64,000 bases of DNA from JAAXQD01 sp963790095 (GCA_963790095.1 CAWBNO010000008.1:62001-126000), one strand, 5' to 3'. Shown: positions 53,292 to 63,477, numbered from the stretch's first letter. Translations and numbers: made by a program. The notes: generated from the sequence alone by a model not told the origin.

Positions 53292-53764
53292 TCCCATGAA
53301 GTCCCACCAACCCATTTCTGCAATTTAATCACCCCGGAGGACAAGGGACCGATTTTGTAATAGGCAGTATTACCGGAATTTGACAGGTAGGCATACCCCG
53401 CATTGCTCGTCCCCCGGGAATTAAACGTTATGGTTGCAACGGCAAAGGTTTCATTGCCCGGACCGTTAAAATTTACACCACTGCCGTAATCCCCCAGAGC
53501 AACGGTTTTGCTCAACGCACCGCTTAAAACATACTGATCCGGATCGGTGCTATAGGTAATACTGCAATTTGTATTGGACTTAACCGCCGTCATTTTTGCC
53601 AGCTGCATATTGGAATAAAGGTCTCTGGCCGCACTTTTCAGACGATATTTTGGCAGCCAGCTCATAAAATTGGGCACGCCGATGGCAACGAATATACCGA
53701 TTACAACAATCACAACCAGAAGTTCGATGAGTGTAAATCCTGAATTTTTCTTGACAATTCGCAT
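53288..53764 (-). CDS. GspH/FimT-like minor (pseudo)pilin
   Basis: A 158-residue prepilin. NSGFTLIELLVVIVVIGIFV is the processing site and hydrophobic helix, and PNFMSWLPKYRLKSAARDLY is the conserved helix of GspH/FimT. The C-terminal beta domain is serine and glycine rich. It is the first gene of the minor pilin operon (fimT, pilW, pilV, pilX, pilY1, selenoprotein, pilB). Confidence 0.88.
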   Translation of the reverse strand: MRIVKKNSGFTLIELLVVIVVIGIFVAIGVPNFMSWLPKYRLKSAARDLYSNMQLAKMTAVKSNTNCSITYSTDPDQYVLSGALSKTVALGDYGSGVNFNGPGNETFAVATITFNSRGTSNAGYAYLSNSGNTAYYKIGPLSSGVIKLQKWVGGTSWE

Positions 53765-54003
53765 ATTGATAGCGTGATTCTAAAAAATATATTCCGCGTG
53801 ATTGCCGGTTTTAAGATTCCGATCCTAATAATCATACAATTTTCATGCCAGAAAACTCACCTGTATTGAGGGCGTTAAAAAACAGGCATAGTCAAACTGA
53901 ATTCTGACGATATAATTTTGATATTATTAATAATAATCGAGATTTTTTGAGGATTTTAGAATTGAAAACTTAGGTTTGAAATGACGCCATGCCATAAAAA
54001 CCA

Positions 54004-54037
54004 TTAAATTATTTAATAGCAATATTAAATAATTTAA
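54004..54037 (-). terminator. AT-only hairpin next to the purQ stop codon
   Basis: TTAAATTATTTAATA-GCAA-TATTAAATAATTTAA is a perfect 15-bp stem ending 1 base beyond the purQ stop codon. With no GC pairs and no clear T tract it is a weak terminator candidate; it could also act as an mRNA 3' end stabiliser. Confidence 0.45.
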
Positions 54038-54038
54038 T

Positions 54039-54857
54039 TTATCTGCTGCGGATGTATTCCACCGCATTTTGAAAAATACGCAGGCCGACGGTGGCGTTGT
54101 TCTCCCCCATGTCGTCCCCGCGTTTTAGGGTTTCCTTGATGCGGGTCCAGTCGGGGTGGTTGGTCCAGTGGTTAAAGGCTTCGGGATGGGGCATGAGACC
54201 GAAAATCCGACCGCTGGGGTCACAGATTCCGGCAATATCATAAACGGAACCATTGGGATTGAAAGGAAATCCCATATCTGCGGACCTGCCGTCGGGCAAG
54301 GCATATCGGGCCACCACCTGATTTTCGTCGATCAAACGTCGTATGGCGGATTCGTCCGCATAAAATTTTCCTTCACCGTGTCGTACGGGCAGTTCCAAGG
54401 TGTCCAGACCCGCGGTAAATATACAGGGGGATATTGAAGCAATCTTCAGGGTAACCCATTGGTCTCTGAAATTTCCACAGTCATTGAAGGTCAGGGCAAC
54501 GGATCGTTGGGTGTAGTTACGGTCAAACCCCGGTAAAAGGCCCAGGTTGACCAGGGTCTGGAATCCATTGCAGATGCCGAGGACCAGATTTCTGGCATCG
54601 ATAAATTCCAGGATTTTTTCCCCTAAATTGGTTTTCATGCGGACCGCTTGGACGACACCTGCACCGTGATCGTCTCCCCAGCTGAACCCGCCGCCGAACA
54701 CCATGATCTGAAAATCCGTCAAGCTGACGGTTCCGTCAATCAGCGCGTTGATATGAACCCTTCGAGCATCCGCACCGGAAAGCTTCAACGCATACGCGGT
54801 CTCATGATCGCAGTTCAGGCCGTATCCGGTGAGCACAAGGGCTCTTACATCATTCAT
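54039..54857 (-). CDS. purQ: Phosphoribosylformylglycinamidine synthase, glutaminase subunit (PurQ)
   Basis: A 272-residue class I glutamine amidotransferase that supplies ammonia for the fourth step of purine synthesis. The nucleophile elbow GICNGFQ carries the catalytic Cys, and the His-Glu pair lies in MPHPEAFNH. FGGGFSWGDDHGAG is the usual oxyanion region. Its ATG overlaps the purL stop by 4 bases, so the subunits are made together. Confidence 0.95.
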   Translation of the reverse strand: MNDVRALVLTGYGLNCDHETAYALKLSGADARRVHINALIDGTVSLTDFQIMVFGGGFSWGDDHGAGVVQAVRMKTNLGEKILEFIDARNLVLGICNGFQTLVNLGLLPGFDRNYTQRSVALTFNDCGNFRDQWVTLKIASISPCIFTAGLDTLELPVRHGEGKFYADESAIRRLIDENQVVARYALPDGRSADMGFPFNPNGSVYDIAGICDPSGRIFGLMPHPEAFNHWTNHPDWTRIKETLKRGDDMGENNATVGLRIFQNAVEYIRSR

Positions 54858-57850
54858 ATCAATTCTCCGAACGGTTTTTTCCAGGCGATCTTAAGATCCT
54901 GAACCGAAACTTTCATGATGCGCCGGTTGTCAATCCCCTGTATTACAAATTCCGGGGTTTCGGTGACAACCCCGATGCAACTGCAGGCAAGCCCGTTGAA
55001 AATTTTTTCAAAAGCCTCCCGGTTCTTCGGGTCGATGGTGACGATAAAGCGTCCGGCGGATTCGGAAAACAGAATCAAATCGTTCCGGTGGATCTGTTCG
55101 GCAGGAACACGTCCCAAATCTACCGACATGCCAAGATTACCGCCCATGGCAACCATGGCAAGGTGTACCCCAAGGCCCCCGCGATAGATGCCGTGGGCTG
55201 AAGCGACGATCTCTTTGTCGACGGCATCGCCCAATGCCTTGTATAACACCAAAAACTCGTCGGGAATCACTTTGGGAACATTCAGCCCCACATACCCGAA
55301 ATGGGCATAGTATTCGGACCCGCCGAGTTCGTTACGGGTCGTACCCAGGATATACACCAGATCTCCGGGCACCTTGCTGTCCATGGTCACGCATTTGGTG
55401 ATGTCTCCGACCACCGATATGGTGGAAAATTGAAGGGTCTCGAGAGCCGAAACCTTGTGGGTTTCGCCGTAACGCCCCGGAAGATGCCCGTCAACGTACA
55501 TACTGTCTTTGCCTGAAAGGAGCGGGATCTCGTAGGCCATACAGATTTCACGCAAAGCCCGGCAGGATCTAACAAGCTGGGCTGCCTTAAATTTGCCGTT
55601 CGGATTGTCCTGGGGATGGAATTGAATGTTGGGCCAGCAGAAATTATCGACCCCGCCGATATATTCCAAGTCCGCACCGACGGCAACCAGCCTCCGAACC
55701 GCTTCGTCAACCGTACAGGTCGTCATGTGATATGCGTCTATGGCTGAATAAGCCGGCAGCAGCGCCTGTGAAAAAGCGAGTCCCTTTGGAGCGTCGAGAA
55801 CCGGTCGAATAACCGCTGCATCACTGTTGACATCACGCTCCAAACCCACCAGAGGCTTAATAACGCTGGTACCCTGAACTTCATGGTCATACTGCCGCGT
55901 GATCCATTCCTTGGAACAGATATTGGGACGTGAAAGCAGGTCCTGGAGTAACTTTTCGTAATCATCGGGCGCCTTTAACACCGGCTCGAACAGACCGCGT
56001 CTTTCCGGTGTCAGCCATTGGGCATCAAACGTCCATTGGGGGAAACCCGACGTCAATAAATCCATGTCCACATAGGCACAGGTCCGGCCGTCATAGGTGA
56101 CATGAAGTTTGCCGGAATCCGTGTATTGTCCGATAACCGTGCTCTCCACCGCATGCATTTTTGACAGTTCCATAAATCGCTGGAGATCTTCGGGCCTCAC
56201 CGCAACGGTCATCCTTTCCTGGGATTCGGAGACCCATATCTCCCACTGATCCAGCCCCTCGTATTTCAAGGGGACTTTTTCCAGCTGGATTTCGCATCCG
56301 TTGCTGAAGCGGGCCGATTCCCCCACTGACGATGAAAGCCCGCCGCCGCCGTTGTCTGTAATAAACTGTATCAATCCCTCGTCCCGGGCTTCCAAAAGAA
56401 AGTCATGCATTTTTTTCTGGGTATACGGATCTCCGATCTGAACATGACCTGCCGGGGTGTGCTCGGAGAACGTCTCCGAAGAGGCGGTCACGCCGTGGAT
56501 TCCATCCTTGCCCACCCGACCGCCACACATGATAACCAGGTCGTTGGCTGCGGTCTTCTTTTGTTCTGCCGGGCGTCCTTTGACCAGGGCCGGCATAATC
56601 CCCACTGCGGTCACAAAGACCAGGCATTTCCCCAGATATCCCGGGTCAAAAAGAACCTGGCCGAAGGTGGTGGGGATTCCGCTCTTGTTTCCGCCGTCAC
56701 GCACACCTTCGATGACGCCGTCCAAAAGTCGTCTCGGATGGAGGTGCGGTTTAAGGCTCCCGCTGTAATCTCTGGGTCCGACACAAAAACCGTAACTGCC
56801 CATCACCAGCTTGGATCCCAGACCCGTCCCCAAAGGATCACGGTAAACCCCCACGATGCCGGTGATGGCTCCGCCGTAGGCTTCCATGTTTGACGGAGAA
56901 TTATGGGTTTCTCCGGTAATGACGTAGTAATGTTCGTCGTCGAAACGCCCGACACCGGCATTATCCCACAACACCGATACCACCCAGGGTTTTCTTTCCT
57001 TTAATGTCAGGGTCGGCATCTCGATACATGTTTTAAAAAGATTGTCCACCGTATCCGTTTCACCGGTAACAAGATCCTTGTAGCGAAACAATCCTCGAAA
57101 GGTATTGTGGTTGCAGTGATCGCTTCTGGCCTGGGAAATATATTCGAGTTCGATATCTGTTGGATCCGACAGCCCCTTTGCCGCCCTTTCGGCCTGGACG
57201 TTTTCGTTCAAGAAATAGGATCTTATGAAGGGGATATCGGCGGAATTCAATGCCAGACCCCGCTGATCGCTGATCTCCTTCAGGGAAGCGTCGGTATGAA
57301 CGGGAACGGTGGTGACCGTCGGTGTATGGTCGAGAATCACCTTTGGGATGATAATACCGATCCCCTCTACCGGATCCCATTCATCGGCCGGAAAAATTTT
57401 CCACTGCTGGATAATGTCATTGGCCAGAAGTTCCCCCGCAACCATATTGACCGCTTCAAAGGTCAGACCCGACCCTTTCAGACAATACCGTTTTGAAGTA
57501 TAGATGGCTTCGTTGGAGCCGAATTTTATCCCCAGAATATCTTCCACCGCCTCAACGGCGGTACTCCCCGGATTATCTCTGACCCCCGGGCGGAAGCCCA
57601 CCCAGATGGTCCAGTCAAAATCGATCTGAAGGGAATCATAATCGGAGACCTGGGTCACAGGGTTTGTAAAGATGTCGGTTTGAACGGTTTTCAGCTGTTC
57701 CGCTGAAAGGTCCGCATCAAAGGTAATGACCTGAATGCTGCGGACATGGGTCAGCTCAATCCCAAAATAGTTTTTCGCCTTCTGGCGAATTCCTTGGCCT
57801 TCGGCATCAAAAAGATCTGGGTTCAGTGCAATTTCGAGTCTGTGTGGCAT
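54854..57850 (-). CDS. purL: Phosphoribosylformylglycinamidine synthase, large synthetase subunit (PurL with PurS-like N-terminus)
   Basis: A 998-residue ATP-dependent synthetase. The N-terminal 170 residues contain two PurS-like units (starting LEIALNPDLFDAEGQ and WTIWVGFRPGVRDNP). The catalytic body has EYISQARSDHCNHNTFRG, ITGETHNSPSNMEAYGGA and GNKSGIPTTFGQV. The C-terminal glutaminase domain of the large eukaryotic/gamma-proteobacterial enzyme is absent; PurQ is separate. The ATG at 57850 overlaps the rseP stop (TGATG); a TTG one codon upstream is not needed. Confidence 0.93.
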   Translation of the reverse strand: MPHRLEIALNPDLFDAEGQGIRQKAKNYFGIELTHVRSIQVITFDADLSAEQLKTVQTDIFTNPVTQVSDYDSLQIDFDWTIWVGFRPGVRDNPGSTAVEAVEDILGIKFGSNEAIYTSKRYCLKGSGLTFEAVNMVAGELLANDIIQQWKIFPADEWDPVEGIGIIIPKVILDHTPTVTTVPVHTDASLKEISDQRGLALNSADIPFIRSYFLNENVQAERAAKGLSDPTDIELEYISQARSDHCNHNTFRGLFRYKDLVTGETDTVDNLFKTCIEMPTLTLKERKPWVVSVLWDNAGVGRFDDEHYYVITGETHNSPSNMEAYGGAITGIVGVYRDPLGTGLGSKLVMGSYGFCVGPRDYSGSLKPHLHPRRLLDGVIEGVRDGGNKSGIPTTFGQVLFDPGYLGKCLVFVTAVGIMPALVKGRPAEQKKTAANDLVIMCGGRVGKDGIHGVTASSETFSEHTPAGHVQIGDPYTQKKMHDFLLEARDEGLIQFITDNGGGGLSSSVGESARFSNGCEIQLEKVPLKYEGLDQWEIWVSESQERMTVAVRPEDLQRFMELSKMHAVESTVIGQYTDSGKLHVTYDGRTCAYVDMDLLTSGFPQWTFDAQWLTPERRGLFEPVLKAPDDYEKLLQDLLSRPNICSKEWITRQYDHEVQGTSVIKPLVGLERDVNSDAAVIRPVLDAPKGLAFSQALLPAYSAIDAYHMTTCTVDEAVRRLVAVGADLEYIGGVDNFCWPNIQFHPQDNPNGKFKAAQLVRSCRALREICMAYEIPLLSGKDSMYVDGHLPGRYGETHKVSALETLQFSTISVVGDITKCVTMDSKVPGDLVYILGTTRNELGGSEYYAHFGYVGLNVPKVIPDEFLVLYKALGDAVDKEIVASAHGIYRGGLGVHLAMVAMGGNLGMSVDLGRVPAEQIHRNDLILFSESAGRFIVTIDPKNREAFEKIFNGLACSCIGVVTETPEFVIQGIDNRRIMKVSVQDLKIAWKKPFGELI

Positions 57851-58917
57851 CAACTTAAGAACACCCGTGCAATATCATTATAAAAAACATATATCATCAG
57901 CAGAATCAGCACAAATATCCCGGCTTGTTGGGCGATCTCACGTATCTTTATGCTCACCGGGCGTCCCGTGACCGCCTCGATAAAAAAGAACAAAAGATGT
58001 CCGCCGTCCAAAACCGGTATGGGAAGAAAATTTAGAATCGCAAGATTTATGCTGATAAGGGCAATGAAAAAAATCAAGTTGATCGCCCCTTCCCTGGCCT
58101 CCTGCCCTGCCATCTGTGCGATCATTATCGGGCCGCCCAGTGTTTTTGGTGACACCGTTCCCTGAAAAAGTTTTACAACCCCCTTAATGGTCAAGGCTGT
58201 TATTTGATAGGTTTGTTTGAAGCTCTGTGAAAGGGCCTGAAAAACGTTCAAATCCTGGGTAAAGAAATCACCGGAAGCCGTCACCCCGATGACATAGCGC
58301 TCCATATCCTCGTTGAATATATTTTTAAATATTTGAGGTTCCGGCGTAACGTCCACAACAGGCATGGAATTGTCGCGAAGCACTGATATGGATAGGGTCT
58401 TTCCGTTGCTCGTGGTAATCATCTTGGCCATATCTTCCCAGCTTGAAATCTTCGCGCCGTCGATGGAAACCACCAGATCACCCGCTTTCAGCCCTGCCCT
58501 GTAAGCGGGGGTATCTTCCTTGACCTCTCCAATGGAGGGTTTTAATATTAACATGCCCGATATTTGAAAAATACCGTAGAAAATGATCAGGGCCAGAAGA
58601 ATATTAAAAAAGGGCCCGGCAGCGACAATTAAAATCCGCTTAAAGACATGTTTGTGCGTAAAAGAGAGGGGAATATCAGCGGGATCTAAGTCGGCATCCG
58701 GTTGCTCACCCACCATTTTGACATATCCGCCCAGGGGGATGGCGGAAATCCGATAATCGGTGATGCCGATCTTTTTACCGAACATTTTGGGACCAAAGCC
58801 GAGTGAAAATGTTTCCACCCCCACACCCAACAATCTTGCCACAAGGAAATGCCCCAGTTCATGAAAAAATATCAGTACACCCAGTACGATGACCAATGCA
58901 AATATATTAACACTCAT
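57850..58917 (-). CDS. rseP: Site-2 protease RseP (M50 membrane metalloprotease)
   Basis: A 355-residue inner-membrane zinc protease that cuts membrane-spanning anti-sigma factors and remnant signal peptides. The active site H19-E-L-G-H23 lies in the first helix and the second motif LDGGHLLFF near residue 300. A PDZ domain (about 115-195, AYRAGLKAGDLVVSIDGAK) lies between. The ATG at 58917 begins the first helix; the 7-residue longer version lacks a ribosome site. The gene sits in the conserved dxr-rseP order. Confidence 0.93.
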   Translation of the reverse strand: MSVNIFALVIVLGVLIFFHELGHFLVARLLGVGVETFSLGFGPKMFGKKIGITDYRISAIPLGGYVKMVGEQPDADLDPADIPLSFTHKHVFKRILIVAAGPFFNILLALIIFYGIFQISGMLILKPSIGEVKEDTPAYRAGLKAGDLVVSIDGAKISSWEDMAKMITTSNGKTLSISVLRDNSMPVVDVTPEPQIFKNIFNEDMERYVIGVTASGDFFTQDLNVFQALSQSFKQTYQITALTIKGVVKLFQGTVSPKTLGGPIMIAQMAGQEAREGAINLIFFIALISINLAILNFLPIPVLDGGHLLFFFIEAVTGRPVSIKIREIAQQAGIFVLILLMIYVFYNDIARVFLS

Positions 58918-59159
58918 TTTGTTTCTCTGAATTCCCAATCCGGTCGAACCGGATAAGAAAATTTTTTCTTTTACCTTTGTTAGGAGGTTTCTGGGGAAGA
59001 GATCAGTACAGATCGAGCTTAAAATCGCTCCCTTTAGGTTTTATATATTACGAGATACGAATATTTTTTAAACGATACTATCACAAACACCCCAACATAG
59101 TAAAGAACCAGGCATGGATAATTAACGGGGCGTTTCCATGGCCGCCCATCCGGATGCCG

Positions 59160-60320
59160 TTATTCCGAATTCCGTATAAGGAATTGGGCCTGCTCTCTGG
59201 CCCACCCGTCTGCCCGAAGAATATCCTGAAGGGTTGGATCTGCAATTACCGTATGCCGGCCCATGGTTTCCCGGATAACCTCCGGTATTTTCAAAAAGGA
59301 GATGCGTTTTCCTAAAAAGGCCTCCACAGCCGCTTCATTTGCGGCATTTAGAACCGCCGGAAGGGTCCCGTCTGTTTCACAGGCCTGATATGCCAAAGCA
59401 AGACAAGGGAACTTTTCAAAATCAGGTTTTTCAAAAGTAAGGGCACCGATACTCACAAAATCCGGTAGGGACTGCTCAAGCCCGAGACGTTCCGGATATG
59501 ACAGGGCATATGCAATGGCCCCCTTCATATCGGGAATACCGAGCTGTGCCATTACCGTTCCATCTTTAAAGGAAACCATGGAGTGGATCACGCTTTGGGG
59601 GTGAATCAACACCTCGATCATTTTCTGTGAAATACCGAAAAGATGTTTTGCCTCTATAATCTCAAGTCCTTTGTTCATGAGAGTTGCCGAGTCGACACTA
59701 ATTTTTTTGCCCATCCGCCAGGTGGGGTGATTTAGGGCGGCTTCGGGTTTAATGGACCCGAACTCATTTCTCGGCAGATTTAAAAACGGGCCGCCGGAGG
59801 CTGTAAGAAATATCTTGTCCAAATCCTCATGTCGATTCCCCGAAATGCATTGAAAAATCGCGCTGTGTTCGCTGTCGATGGGGAGTATCTTCGACCCATT
59901 TACTGCCGCCTTTTTTACGACAATCTCACCGGCCATAACAAGGGTTTCCTTGTTCGCCAGGGCAATGTTTTTCCCCGCCTCGATGGCTGCCAGGGTCGGC
60001 ATCAGACCGGACGCCCCCACGAATGAAACCACAACCATGTCAACGGATTGATAGGCGGCAGCAGTTTTGTAGCCGTCTTCTCCATACAATACTTCAACGC
60101 CGGCTCCCGGGGGGAGCATGTTTTGCAGATCAACCGCGGTGGACTCATCATACACAATGGCAATTTCAGGATGGAATCTTTCGATCTGCCCGGACAGTAA
60201 GGAAATATTTCGTTTGGCTGCAAGGGCCTTGACTGCAAACCGTTCTGGAAACATCTCCACGATTTTAAGGACATTACAGCCGATGGATCCTGTGGATCCC
60301 AATATGGAAAGATTTTTCAT
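59160..60320 (-). CDS. dxr: 1-deoxy-D-xylulose-5-phosphate reductoisomerase
   Basis: A 386-residue NADPH-dependent enzyme that makes 2-C-methyl-D-erythritol 4-phosphate, the first committed step of the MEP isoprenoid route. The NADPH loop GSTGSIG is at 8-14. LANKETLVMAGE and PIDSEHSAIFQC form the substrate site with the metal-binding Asp/Glu. The ATG at 60320 gives a normal N-terminus; the longer frame adds 16 unlikely residues. It lies between cdsA and rseP, as in many Proteobacteria. Confidence 0.95.
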   Translation of the reverse strand: MKNLSILGSTGSIGCNVLKIVEMFPERFAVKALAAKRNISLLSGQIERFHPEIAIVYDESTAVDLQNMLPPGAGVEVLYGEDGYKTAAAYQSVDMVVVSFVGASGLMPTLAAIEAGKNIALANKETLVMAGEIVVKKAAVNGSKILPIDSEHSAIFQCISGNRHEDLDKIFLTASGGPFLNLPRNEFGSIKPEAALNHPTWRMGKKISVDSATLMNKGLEIIEAKHLFGISQKMIEVLIHPQSVIHSMVSFKDGTVMAQLGIPDMKGAIAYALSYPERLGLEQSLPDFVSIGALTFEKPDFEKFPCLALAYQACETDGTLPAVLNAANEAAVEAFLGKRISFLKIPEVIRETMGRHTVIADPTLQDILRADGWAREQAQFLIRNSE

Positions 60321-60382
60321 GGCACTCAAACATCCCGGGTAAAGGGCTCCGGTCAAAAAAAACGCCAATTACCGATTGCCGG

Positions 60383-61219
60383 TTACCCGGTAAGTAGATA
60401 TTCCTTAAAAAAATACGCAACAGGTGCAGCAAACAACAAGGCATCAATCCGATCGAGGATACCGCCGTGACCCGGAAATATTGTTCCGGAATCCTTTATA
60501 TGGGAGGCCCGCTTTAATTCAGATTCGAACAGATCTCCCACCTGGCCGACGATACCGATGGAAAAGAAAAACAGGAGACTCAAACCCCATGATAACGACG
60601 GCATAAAAAAATATTTGAACAAAGCCCCCGCCACCAGGTTTGCAGCAAGACCGCCCACAGAGCCCTCGATGGTCTTGTTCGGACTTACGGCAGGACAAAG
60701 CTTGTGCCGCCCAAGATAAGTGCCGGTATAGTAGGCACCAGTATCACCGATAAATACCAATATTAACAGAAAAAATATCCAGGAAATACCCTCATTCCCG
60801 GTTCGGATCAAAACTATAAATGAAAGAAAAAACGGGATATAGATAACTCCAAGAATCTGTTTGAAAACAATTTCCAAAACAGACGCATCAAATTTGAACT
60901 TTGGAAAAGAGACCAGGGCGCAGCCGATAAAATTAAAACTAATCATGCATAGAACCATTTTTAACGAATGAAAATATGCAGCCCATATAACGGCCGAACC
61001 CGTGAAAAAAGTCAAACTCTGAAAAGTCGAGATGGAAATGCTTTGAGCACTCAACTTTTCGCCTTCAGCGGTGTTCAAAACGATCCGAAAATATTCCAAA
61101 AGTGCGATAATGACCGCGGCATTGATAACAACGGCAAGCAGAAATGACCCCCCGATGCTTATTAATAAAATAAGAAACGGGATGATCACAATCGCTGTAA
61201 TCCATCGTCTCAAATGCAT
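60383..61219 (-). CDS. cdsA: Phosphatidate cytidylyltransferase
   Basis: A 278-residue membrane protein with about eight helices that makes CDP-diacylglycerol, the branch point of phospholipid synthesis. The C-terminal signature KTIEGSVGGLAANLVAGALF ... GDLFESELKRASHIKDSG ... PGHGGILDRIDALLFAAP is intact. It follows uppS in the conserved cell-envelope cluster, after a gap of about 240 bases that has a family-1 repeat fragment (near 61381). Confidence 0.94.
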   Translation of the reverse strand: MHLRRWITAIVIIPFLILLISIGGSFLLAVVINAAVIIALLEYFRIVLNTAEGEKLSAQSISISTFQSLTFFTGSAVIWAAYFHSLKMVLCMISFNFIGCALVSFPKFKFDASVLEIVFKQILGVIYIPFFLSFIVLIRTGNEGISWIFFLLILVFIGDTGAYYTGTYLGRHKLCPAVSPNKTIEGSVGGLAANLVAGALFKYFFMPSLSWGLSLLFFFSIGIVGQVGDLFESELKRASHIKDSGTIFPGHGGILDRIDALLFAAPVAYFFKEYLLTG

Positions 61220-61458
61220 AATGCCTCGTCTTGGAAATATTTTAACCTACTGATTTAATGTGGTTCCTTGAAACAAAGTCTTTTTGTCTCGCACCTGGGA
61301 TACCGAAATAGCGGAATGTCGATTGTTTGAAGCGTTTCGATTTATAAAATATTTTTACTTCCTTAATAAAATGGTAATTATCAACACCCCAGCATTCCAA
61401 CATTTCAATTATGAACGAAGCGAATTAAGTTCTGAACCCGTGGTTTAAAAATGCTGGA
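61220..61458. other. uppS-cdsA gap with repeat fragment
   Basis: The region holds aacaccccagcattccaaca and nearby sequence (61383-61430), related to one arm of the family-1 elements, ending gaacgaagcgaattaag. No gene is visible. Confidence 0.4.
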
Positions 61459-62208
61459 TCAGGATCCGGTTCTACCGAATCTTCGCTCACGGCCCTGATA
61501 GTCTTTGAGAATTTCTACAAATTCATCTTTTCCAAAATCGGGCCACAAGGTATCTGTGATATAAATTTCCGTATATGCGATCTGCCAGAGTAAAAAATTA
61601 CTGATGCGCACTTCGCCGCTGGTTCTGATCAGAAGGTCCGGATCCGGCATGTCGCCGGTATAAAGATGCTCGGATACAAGTTCAGAGGTTATTGAATCTG
61701 GATCGATATGACCCTCTTTAACCTTTTTTGCAATCTGTTTGACCATCCTTAGAATCTCAGACCGTCCGCCGTAACTCAGTGCAAGATTCAGGAGCAGACC
61801 ATCATTATTTTTTGTTAAATCCATGGTCTTATGCAGTGTCTGTCGAACGTTTTCCGGCAATCGTTCGATCTGTCCGATGGCATTCAGTCGAATATTGTTG
61901 CCCAGCATCTCTGTTTTTTCGGATTCGAGGAATTTTTTAAGGAGGGACATGAGAGCGGTGACTTCGGATTTGGGTCGTTGCCAGTTTTCGGTGGAAAAAG
62001 CATACAGCGTCAAAATGGGGATTCCGATTTCACGACACGTCCTAACAATGGTTCGAACGGTTTCGGAACCTTTTTCATGACCTTTGATCCGATTTAATAG
62101 GCGCTTTTTGGCCCATCGACCGTTACCATCCATAATGATGGCAACATGGGAGGGTATTTTTTCAGGATTAAGATCTGTGCCAACAACCGAAGGTGTATTA
62201 GAATTCAA
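61459..62208 (-). CDS. uppS: Isoprenyl transferase (undecaprenyl diphosphate synthase)
   Basis: A 249-residue cis-prenyltransferase that extends farnesyl diphosphate to undecaprenyl diphosphate for wall and O-antigen carriers. The catalytic HVAIIMDGNGRW (D27) and the LLIRTSGEVRISNFLLWQIA and YTEIYITDTLWPDF regions are conserved. I prefer the TTG at 62208, which lies just after AAGGAG and overlaps only the end of frr. An ATG at 62241 or 62262 would overlap frr by more. Overall length then matches the family. Confidence 0.9.
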   Translation of the reverse strand: MNSNTPSVVGTDLNPEKIPSHVAIIMDGNGRWAKKRLLNRIKGHEKGSETVRTIVRTCREIGIPILTLYAFSTENWQRPKSEVTALMSLLKKFLESEKTEMLGNNIRLNAIGQIERLPENVRQTLHKTMDLTKNNDGLLLNLALSYGGRSEILRMVKQIAKKVKEGHIDPDSITSELVSEHLYTGDMPDPDLLIRTSGEVRISNFLLWQIAYTEIYITDTLWPDFGKDEFVEILKDYQGRERRFGRTGS

Positions 62209-62755
62209 GGATCTCCTTCTCTTTATCTTTACAGACTTCATCGACAAGTTGGATATACTCATCTGTTATTTTCTGTATCTGATCTTGAGCCTTGAAAGCA
62301 TCATCTTCCGAAATTTCGCCATCTTTCTTCAAGCTTTTCAGCAGATCGTTGGCATCACGTCTTTGATTGCGCACCCCGATCCGATGTTCTTCACCCTTTT
62401 TATATATGATCTTTACAAGCTGTTTTCTTCTCTCTTCGGTCAGCGGCGGAATGGAGATCCGTATCAGCTTGCCGTCATTTGAAGGCGTAAGACCGAGATC
62501 GGACTTCAATAGGGCCTTTTCAATGTCCTTGAGAACGGACACGTCCCAAGGTTGTATGGTAATCAGGCGGCTTTCGGGAACTGCAAGAGATGCCATCTGG
62601 TTTAGGGGTGTCAATGTGCCGTAATAATCGACCCGAATTCCGTCCATAAGTGAAAGGGAGGCACGTCCTGTCCGGATTCTTTTCAATTCATTTTCTAGCG
62701 CATCTATCGACTTTTGCATTCCATCTCTGGTGTCTTGATATATCGATTCAATCAT
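62198..62755 (-). CDS. frr: Ribosome recycling factor
   Basis: A 185-residue factor that splits post-termination ribosomes together with EF-G. The family signatures are present: LKRIRTGRASLSLMDGIRVDYYG, PLNQMASLAVPESRLITIQP and the C-terminal helical bundle. The ATG at 62755 gives the classical 185-residue length; the upstream in-frame start is rejected. The uppS start overlaps its last codons. Confidence 0.96.
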   Translation of the reverse strand: MIESIYQDTRDGMQKSIDALENELKRIRTGRASLSLMDGIRVDYYGTLTPLNQMASLAVPESRLITIQPWDVSVLKDIEKALLKSDLGLTPSNDGKLIRISIPPLTEERRKQLVKIIYKKGEEHRIGVRNQRRDANDLLKSLKKDGEISEDDAFKAQDQIQKITDEYIQLVDEVCKDKEKEILEF

Positions 62756-62766
62756 GGCGTCTTCCT

Positions 62767-63477
62767 TTAATGGTTTATCAGGGTTCCCACCGTTTCTCCG
62801 CACACCACCTTTTCGATATTCCCCTTATGGGTCAGATTAAAGATAATAAGCGGAAGCTTATTATCCATCGCCAGGGAAATCGCCGTCATATCCATTACGT
62901 GGAGCTGCTTTTCGATAACCCCCATATATCTGATCTCTCTTATAAATTTTGCATTTTTATCGACAACGGGATCTGCGTCGTAAAGTCCGTCGACCTTCGT
63001 GGCCTTTAAAAGAATCTCCGCATGTATTTCCTGTGCCCTGAGGACCGCAGCCGTATCGGTGGTGAAGTAAGGATTCCCGGTACCTGCTGCGAATATAACC
63101 ACCCGTCCCTTTTCCAGGTGGCGAACAGCCTTTCGAGCGATAAAGGGTTCCGCCACTTCATGCATTGAAATAGCCGTCTGAACACGGGTCACAACCCCTT
63201 TTTTTTCCAAAGCATCCTGTAACGCAAGGCTGTTAATGACGGTGGCCAGCATTCCCATTCGATCGGCAGAGACCCGATCCATGCCATATGAGGAGGCGGC
63301 GATGCCTCTGAAAATATTACCACCGCCGACCACAATAGCGACTTGAACCCCGAGATCAAAAACGGAACGGATCTCTCCGGCCACATACTTTATTATCTCG
63401 GGACTTATTCCAAAACTCTGATCCCCCATCAGCGCTTCACCGCTAAGTTTTAGCAGGATCCTTTTATATCTGGGCAT
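62767..63477 (-). CDS. pyrH: UMP kinase
   Basis: A 236-residue amino-acid-kinase-fold enzyme that phosphorylates UMP to UDP. LLKLSGEALMGDQSFGI, VVGGGNIFRG, MDRVSADRMGMLATVINSLA and FAAGTGNPYFTTDTAAVLRA are all present. The ATG at 63477 is used rather than a TTG two codons earlier. It is tightly placed between tsf and frr, the universal order in this phylum. Confidence 0.96.
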   Translation of the reverse strand: MPRYKRILLKLSGEALMGDQSFGISPEIIKYVAGEIRSVFDLGVQVAIVVGGGNIFRGIAASSYGMDRVSADRMGMLATVINSLALQDALEKKGVVTRVQTAISMHEVAEPFIARKAVRHLEKGRVVIFAAGTGNPYFTTDTAAVLRAQEIHAEILLKATKVDGLYDADPVVDKNAKFIREIRYMGVIEKQLHVMDMTAISLAMDNKLPLIIFNLTHKGNIEKVVCGETVGTLINH

